Assembly: GCA_963682025.1 (NCBI GenBank)
Contig: OY821518.1
Span: 31,390,032-31,454,031 of the forward strand
DNA length: 64,000 nucleotides
Reading direction: 5' to 3'
Source: Cordilura impudica
Taxonomy: Eukaryota; Arthropoda; Insecta; Diptera; Scathophagidae
The notes under the pieces: generated by a model
The model's database searches: none
The model's input: only the letters and a program-made list of their open reading frames with translations
Told to the model about the DNA's origin: nothing
Program-made: the position numbers and the translations under genes
Part shown: piece after piece, positions 57,715 through 64,000 of the stretch
How the letters are laid out: each line of letters begins with the position of its first letter
Numbering within the stretch: position 1 is the first letter of the stretch

Positions 57715-59875
57715 ATATAACTTTTTTTTTGCATTATTAGTACCCATAACTAAGTTGTAGCCCATTATGTTTTGACCATAAAAATCATATTCCGAGGTCA
57801 TTTGCGCAAAAAAAGTTCCCGCCACCAAGCAAATTTCTAAAAGTCCTCAAGTCCTTAATTTTCTTCATTTATTATAAGTACATAAATTAAAGTTGAACAA
57901 ACATTTACGCTTTTACATAACTATTTTTTATATGAAATGAACTTCAAATTTAATGTGCGTGAAGATTTACATAGCGGATAAATATCCTGTACCGTTTTGA
58001 TTGCTCTTTCAGCACATATGTTGCTTCGTTGCTGCCCCGGTGTCGCTGATGGTTCCTGAACCCAATGTCTAAAAAAACATTCACGAGCACTCTTATATGT
58101 TAATAAAGATTTTTTAGAGCCTCAAAATTATTTTCTTTAAAACAATGATCGGAAAACCAAACATCGTACCACATACGAACTCACAAATGTTATATAATTT
58201 TTGGCGATATTTTGGAATAAGTATAAAGGTCAATATTGCTAAAATGGCTCTCGAGTTCCATCGAGCATTGTGTATTGGTGGTATTGCTTTAAAGTTAATT
58301 TATGGAAATTTTTTATTTTTCTGATAGTATGTAAAAGCTTTACCAAGTTCATATAAGTACTGAATATCATCACGCCAATTTATGTGTTCAACTTTGATTC
58401 GTTCTTCATTCTTAAGATCTTCGTAGGTATTTATCAATTCGTGAACAAAATCATAACAAATGTTAGGCGAGGAAGGCATTCCTTCCAAGTATTCGTCCAT
58501 TATATGTCTTAATACAAGATCAAGGATATGATGCTGGCAGCCAATATATTGTGGTGGAACTAAATCCATTGATACAAAATGATTCTGGAAAAGAGTTACA
58601 ACTCCATTTTTTTCCCATTGTTCACGCTGGTCGTATCGCATACGATCAATTTTATTGAATTCCATAAATTGAATTTATTCAAAACTTCTTTAATGCCATT
58701 AAATAAGGTTAAGGCTTTACCATTGTCCAAAACAAGTACGGCTAATTTTATTTCTTTGCATTCATTTTTTAAAACTATCACCTGAATTTCTTTATCATCT
58801 ATTTTTTTCCCATCAAAGTGAATACACCAAAATTCATTTTGCAAAGTTTCTAAATAAAAAATTTCTTGTCGTTCAGCGGATTTATTCATAGCTTTATATA
58901 TACCGGCTTGGGATGGTGTTGATATATTAACTCCTGATTCTGCTAGATGCTTACAAATTTTTGCAGCTTTTTTTGTGCTTACATGTACTTGAGTTACTAG
59001 GTTAACAGCTGGATTTAAAGATTTTTTCACATTTTTTTTCTCTTCCTGGATGTGTGTAATTGTCATCATCACTAACTGAGTCATATTCTATACCAGATTC
59101 AAAATTAGAGTCACTACTGCTATTAAGCTCATAATCTATTTCGGTACTGGTTTTTTCATGTCGGCATTGCTAACACTAAATTCGTGATCGTCTATTTTGG
59201 ACGTTATAGTAAACATTTTATTAAAATCGCGACTTTTGAATGTTTTAAAAATTTTTTATAGTTTTGTATCAATTTTTTTACTTTTCTTTTTATAGGTCTT
59301 AATGCAAATGCTGGCACACGATTCTTGTTACACAAACTAATTAATTCTTTCGATATAATATCGTATCTTTTTGTTTTGCACTTTTCTTTAAGTAAGGCAT
59401 TAAATCGACCAATAATTACTTTTTCTTTAGGCATTCTTTTTAACTCGGACAAAGATTTGTCAACGCTTTTTATTATCGCAAACTTATTGTTTTTACTTTC
59501 AAGTGTTTTTAATGACTTAGTCCACGTTATGACATATTTTTGAGTACTTAAAAAGCTATTTTTATTAGACATTTTATGAAGAGCGAAAAATAACGCAAAC
59601 GAAATCAAAAACATTTAAATAAAATATTAATTATATGAATTAATAACTATCATTAATTACAGGGCCACCTTCAATTTGATTTTTATTAAAAAAATAATTT
59701 AAAATTTTGAAAAAAAAATTTTTTTTTGAAATTTATTATGGATGATTTGCAGTCTATATCTTTAGATCCCTCCCTGCATCTTAAAATCTACTTCAATTAT
59801 CGACGTATAAAAATTAAGTTATTTTGGTCTAAGTTTAATATATAATTCTAAATAATAAAAAAGCATAAACTACAA
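57715..59875 (-). mobile_element. Unclassified DNA-transposon-like insertion
   Basis: The interval that interrupts the A element. It carries a broken three-part gene on the minus strand. I could not identify TIRs or a target duplication. Confidence 0.5.
57960..59614 (-). pseudogene. Transposase-like protein of an unclassified insect family, broken
   Basis: Three consecutive minus-strand frames. The N-terminal piece (59614-59204) is lysine-rich. The middle piece (59084-58596) contains STPSQAGIYKAMNKSAERQE, FWCIHFDGKKI and IKLIVCDTTSVNNGKK; the two Asp residues could be catalytic. The third piece (58665-58300) has QYIGCQHHILDLVLRHIMDE and SSPNICYDFVHELI. Weaker homology continues (ARWNSRAILAILTFIL) to about 57960, with stops. 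I recall similar proteins in many arthropod genomes but cannot name the superfamily; a hAT-related enzyme is possible. The frame shifts near 58640 and 59100-59200. Confidence 0.6.
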
Positions 59876-60482
59876 ATTACAGGTCAAAATATGAATATAT
59901 TTTGATGAAATTTAGTAGGTATATAGCTTTCGTCGGCCATAGGACGAACACTATTGAAGTTGGTGAATATCGTTTCATGTTCAGACCTAGTTCCCATACA
60001 AATGATCCCTATGGGATTAACTTAAATTGCCATAAGATCCAAATTATCACATAGATCTCGGTCATATTGGGTTTGTGTGTTTATTACAATCATTAATCAG
60101 TAGTCCAAAAATAAATCCTTTAGGACAATTCTTAATCATAGCCCCCATATGAAACTGTTTCCCAGCCTTCACTTAAATCTATTAAAAACAAAAATAATCC
60201 ACCGATTTTTCTCATATTTGAGTTTTATATGCTTTTGCAAAAAATAAATGATCTTACCAAAATAGATCAGGATCAGTCCATTTTCCGTCCCATTCCCCAT
60301 ATAAATATAGCATCCGGTACGAACTTTTTCATATTTAAAGGAAAAAATAATAATAATTCCACTCAGATTTGGTTTATCCTTATTTTCTATACCCAATTAG
60401 TTAGACCTAAGACCAGTTCTCTAAACGTATCGTAAAGGGTATGGCACAGTCGGTCTAGATCGACTATAATTTTCTTACTTGT

Positions 60483-60764
60483 TTTTTACTGAGTTTGATG
60501 TTTATATTTGCTCGAAAAAATTTAATTGAATAACTTATTTTTGCCTTACAATAAAAAAAATAATTTGCTAAAAATAAAAATAAAGAAATCTTAATAAAGA
60601 AATATTGATGGAGATTTTGAAAAAGAATGGAATAAAAAAACGCTGAATTAAAACGGTTTAACAGTTACCTGAGAGGAAGAACTAAAAGTACCAAATGTTG
60701 AGATTTATTTATTTATTTATTTATTCAGAATGAATTTTTCGTATCAGAAATTATAAACATAAAT
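60483..60764. other. Intronic interval
   Basis: No feature beyond a TTTA run at 60708-60724. Confidence 0.35.
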
Positions 60765-60960
60765 GTAGGAGTAGCTTAAGGGGCAGTTTTGGGAACTCTA
60801 CTATTCCTTATATACATAAATGATTTAAAAAAAGTCGTAACAAGTGTGGAATCTAAATAATGATTTAAAAGAAGTGGAACAACGGACGAGAAGGTGTGGC
60901 GATAGAACAAGTTACAGAAATAAAATACCTTGGCGTCATTGTATAAAGAGTAAGAAATGA
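60765..60960 (+). pseudogene. LINE reverse transcriptase scrap
   Basis: GAVLGTLLFLIYINDLKKVV (about 60780-60840), then VTEIKYLGVIV near 60912-60945. These are two reverse transcriptase motifs that are normally about 100 residues apart, so the catalytic region between them is deleted. Confidence 0.6.
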
Positions 60961-61209
60961 TAAAGAAGATTATGGCAAACAATAACGTGCTTAGAAATAC
61001 AATAAAGGTCATAGTGATTTTTGTTGCTGTTGTTCTGACCAACACTGTATATGTATATATATATACAGTAGGGCGTACCGAAAAAAAAGTGCTCCGTACG
61101 CCCCCTGTTATGAAGTATATTTTCGAAACATTTTCAAACAAAAATTTTTTTTATGCCGACTGTAGAGGTCGCGGTTTTACGTTTTTCTTTATATCTTCTG
61201 CGTTTACAG
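60961..61209. other. Unassigned interval with a possible terminal palindrome
   Basis: Contains TATATATATATACAGTAGGG and GTAGGGCGTACCG / GTACGCCCCCTG, which pair imperfectly. Sequence before the LINE (TTTATATCTTCTGCGTTTACAG) resembles TTGTATCTTCGGTGTTTACAG near 63750. Confidence 0.4.
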
Positions 61210-61220
61210 TCGCATCTTAA

Positions 61221-63486
61221 TATATTTATTAGCGTATTCCATCAGGAACATAAGCTGTTTACATAGAATCTCCATTCGTTTCTGTCTGTTGCAATATATC
61301 TAAGTTCGTTGAAAGATTTCCCTGTCTCAAGGAAAATAGTGCGTCTCCAAGTAGTCTTTGGTCTTCCTCGCAAGCGTGTACCCTGTGGGTTCCATTGTAG
61401 TGTTGCGTGGCATATTTCGTCGTATGGCTTACGGAGTGTGTGGCCTAGTCAGTTGTATTTTTTTCTTCTGATTTGCGTATTGATGTCTTCCTGCTCAGAG
61501 ATTTGTAGTAGTTTCTCGTTCGATACTGTTCTTGGCCACCATATTTTTAAGATGTTGCGCAGGCATCTGTTTGTGAAACTTTGCAGTTTGCGTATAATGG
61601 TTTGGTTTACCATCCATGTTTTGGAGCCATATAGAAGTATGGTTTTTATACATGCGTTGTATATGTGTATCTTTGTTTTTGGTGATAGGGCGTTAGATGT
61701 CCAGACGTTTCTCAGATTGTAAAACGCTGTCTTTAGTTGCACCGCCATCGGGTGTGATGTTGCTTCCAAGATAGCAGAAGCTATTTACATGTTGAATTGG
61801 GTTGTTGTTTAAAGTGAATGTTGTTGGTTGATTGCTTTTTACTGCGATGCACTTTGTTTTTGCTGCGTTTATTCGTAAACCAAATTGTTCTGCTCTTAGG
61901 GACAGGTCATCAATCTTTCTCTGCATGTTTTCCTTCGTTGTGGCAAGTAGGACGATATCGTCAGCATATTTTAGATCTTCGAGTTGCTGGTTTATTCTCC
62001 ATTGAATACCCATGTTTTGGTCATTGCTATATGCAAGAATAACATCAAGGGTTGTGATAAAAAGGAGCGGAGAGAGAAGACATCCTTGTTTTACTCCGCT
62101 TAATGTACTGAAAGGTTGGCTGCTTTTTCCAAGATGTAGTACGCTCATTTTCGCATCGTTGTATTGGGCTTTGATTAGGTTAATTAATTTTTGCGGGACG
62201 CCCTTGCTCTCTAAAGCTCCCCATATTTTTTCTCTGTTTATCGCATCGAAGGCCTTTTCAAAATCAATAAACGTTAAGTATAGCGTTGTATTATACTCGT
62301 TGCATTGTTCTACTATTAGGCGTAGACTGTTTATTTGGTCTACGCAAGAGCGATTGGGGCGGAAGCCAGCTTGTTCTTTTCGGAGGTGTTCATCCAAAGG
62401 TTCGAGCATACGGTTAAATATTACCTTGTTAAATATCTTATATACAGAGGGTGTTAATGCGACACCTCTCCAGTTAATGCATGATTTTAGATCACCTTTT
62501 TTAGGAATTTTAATTATAAGACTTTCTTTCCATTCCTGGGGGATGGCATCAGTCATCCATATTTTCTTGAATAGAGGCAGTAGTATTTCAGCGATGGTAG
62601 TAGGCGCAGATTTGTAGAATTCGGCGGGTAGGTTGTCAATGCCGGCAGCTCTTCCGTTTTTTAGCTGTGTAATGGATTTTTAAATTTCGTGGAGAGTGGG
62701 AGGATCTATGCAGATTGCTCTTAATGGGGGTGGGGTTCTGGTATAGGTTGCTTCATCACTTTGAGAGGAGTTGTCTGCTTTGCAGGGATGGTTTAGGGTT
62801 TCCTCAAAATATTCCTTCCGTCTTATAAGTTGCTCATCAATAGAAGTTAGCGTATAGGTATATTTGTGTTGGGTTTCTTGCCGGAAAGTTTTCTGATCAC
62901 ATTGAAAACGGTTTTTAGGTTACCTTGATGTGCAGCATTGTCAGCTTCTGTGGCGAGTGTGTTGAAATAGTTTCTTTTATCGTTTCTGGCTTGTCTCTTA
63001 ACTTTCTTGATAAGGTTTGATAGTTTGGCTTGCAGCTCGTTTTTACGAGAGGGGTCTTTTTCTGATAACATCATTTCTCTGGTTTTTCGCCGTTCTTCCA
63101 GAACGTTCCAAAAGTCAATGGACAGCCATTCTTTATTTTCCTTTCTGGAAAAACCAACAATTTCATTAGCGGATTCGCTGAGAATGGCCTTAATCTTCAT
63201 CCATTCGTCATCTAAGTTGTAGCTTAGTAGAGGGATTGGTGGAATACTTTGATGTTTTTCAACAATGCATGAGACTAATCTTCTATTAACGCCTTCGGCT
63301 TTCAGTTTGTTGATATTGTAGATTCGTCGATTTGGTTGATTCAATACCGAGTGGTGTGTGTGTTTGCGAAGCGTTAGTTTTAGCTCGCCTATCAATAGGT
63401 AGTGGTCGGAAGCTATATCAGCACTACTCTGACATCTTGTAGTATATTGAGCCACCTTCTCGTAATACAGAAATGATCAATTTGGC
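61221..63486 (-). mobile_element. 5'-truncated APE-type LINE with perfect 11-bp TSD
   Basis: TCGCATCTTAA at 61210-61220 and 63487-63497 is the target duplication. The 2.27-kb body carries part of ORF2 on the minus strand and ends in an AATAAATATA tail next to the left duplication. Confidence 0.9.
61243..63470 (-). pseudogene. LINE ORF2 fragment (endonuclease C-terminus, reverse transcriptase, C-terminal domain)
   Basis: Reading from the right: endonuclease end SADIASDHYLL near 63420-63390, then a connector to about 62847. The reverse transcriptase (62556-61693) has IKIPKKGDLKSCINWRGVAL, KEQAGFRPNRSCVDQI, FIDFEKAFDAINRE, a SGVKQGCLLSPLLF motif and an intact LKYADDIVLLA box near 61960. The C-terminal part has LRNVWTSNALSPKTKIHIYN, HTLRKPYDEICH and RGRPKTTWRRT, ending at about 61243. 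Shifts occur near 61730, 61450 and 62560-62850. Motifs resemble RTE-related APE LINEs; clade uncertain. Confidence 0.85.
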
Positions 63487-63497
63487 TCGCATCTTAA

Positions 63498-63937
63498 AGT
63501 GTGATATATTGATGTTTTCGTCTCGAGGAGACAAATTTTTTCGCTTCAAAATCATCGACCTTAATTACCCCTTTCTACTACTTACCCCTTACATCTCAGT
63601 TGCTACCACCCTAATGTGCCACCCTAATTACAGAAAATTAAAGCTCGCAAAAAATCACGAAAGTATTTCGGTAATTCCAGCAGAACAGTCTTAAAAATGC
63701 TTCTGTTTGTTTTCGCCGAATGTAGGGGGTAAACTTTTTTAACTTTTCATTGTATCTTCGGTGTTTACAGTGTCTACTACTCTCTTACATTGTTTTACTA
63801 ATGCTAATCGTTTTACCCATGACATAACTGTTGTAATTGCGTCTATGTTTTATTAAATTAGTCAAATAATTCAGTTATAAAGCGTAGCTCATTGAAGCAT
63901 CAATAAATATTTAAATTTCAATAAAAATTTAAAAAAA
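63498..63937. other. Sequence between the LINE and the right edge
   Basis: Mostly noncoding. TATAAAGCGTAGCTCATTG at 63876 resembles a TATA box and start region ahead of the ATG at 63938; it could be the promoter of a gene or of a retroelement. Confidence 0.3.
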
Positions 63938-64000
63938 ATGTCTTTTAGTATTAGTGATTTAAATACCACTAAATTACCGATGAAGTGCGATGTTATTAAT
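63938..64000 (+). CDS. Possible gene start cut by the window edge
   Basis: ATG at 63938 preceded by an A-rich leader (AATTTAAAAAAA). The frame is open for 21 codons to the last base. The peptide begins MSFSISDLNTTKLP and matches nothing I recognise. Too short to judge. Confidence 0.25.
   Translation, partial: MSFSISDLNTTKLPMKCDVIN

Larger units (their letters stand above)
57584..60482 (-). repeat. Mini-me/DINE-1-like family A, one copy split by an insertion
   Basis: The right end is at 57584-57712 (ATATACCCTATACTACTATG, then CCGTCCGTCTGTCCGTC). The body and left end are at about 59880-60482 (AGTCGGTCTAGATCGACT, TTTTCTTACTTGT). The two parts are collinear in intact copies with only a short gap, so about 2.15 kb in between is foreign. 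Confidence 0.75.

Overview
The window is nuclear DNA of an insect, very probably a higher fly. It is AT-rich and has GT-AG introns. It carries gypsy-type errantivirus, jockey-type LINE, Transib, Tc1, PIF/Harbinger, Helitron and mini-me/DINE-1-like repeats, and one gene for a BEN-domain protein of the fly Insensitive/Elba type. A calyptrate (blow-fly-like) host is an inference from the repeat families; no single sequence here proves the species.

Only two host genes have support. The first is a two-exon BEN-domain gene on the + strand. A 5-codon first exon (23589-23603) ends in a GTAAGT donor, and a 457-codon second exon (34513-35883) begins after a strong acceptor; the two join in frame. The 10.9-kb intron is filled with transposons. 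The second is an unrecognised gene whose first coding exon (54834-54892) precedes an intron that runs to at least about 60 kb. A possible third start lies at the right edge (63938).

Layout. 1-540: foldback repeat and related pieces. 541-11345: an old jockey-type LINE broken by a Transib (721-2972), a young errantivirus (3126-9836, LTRs 3/314 different, TSD TATA) and a mini-me-like repeat. 11.3-22.7 kb: mini-me-like and Helitron debris with three long heptanucleotide arrays. 23.6-36.2 kb: the BEN gene, its intron holding an inverted and a tandem pair of mini-me-like elements, two Tc1 copies, a foldback and a PIF/Harbinger remnant. 36.3-42.9 kb: two more Transibs abutting across one 5-bp target duplication. 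43-53.2 kb: LINE scrap, a tRNA-type SINE, and a LINE whose 3' UTR holds 1152 perfect TTAAA units, inserted in a small MITE. 53.3-54.0 kb: long-armed foldback. 54.8-61 kb: first exon and intron of the second gene, containing a Tc1 element and an unclassified transposase gene. 61.2-63.5 kb: 5'-truncated LINE with an 11-bp TSD.

The most interesting system is the set of three Transib elements. They encode RAG1-core-like transposases, and every preserved terminus has a CACAGTG heptamer, a 21-23-bp spacer and a CAAAAATC-type nonamer, very like vertebrate recombination signals. The errantivirus is also unusually readable: a UUUUUUA frameshift site with a stem-loop at the right distance, and an env start codon that would be made by splicing.
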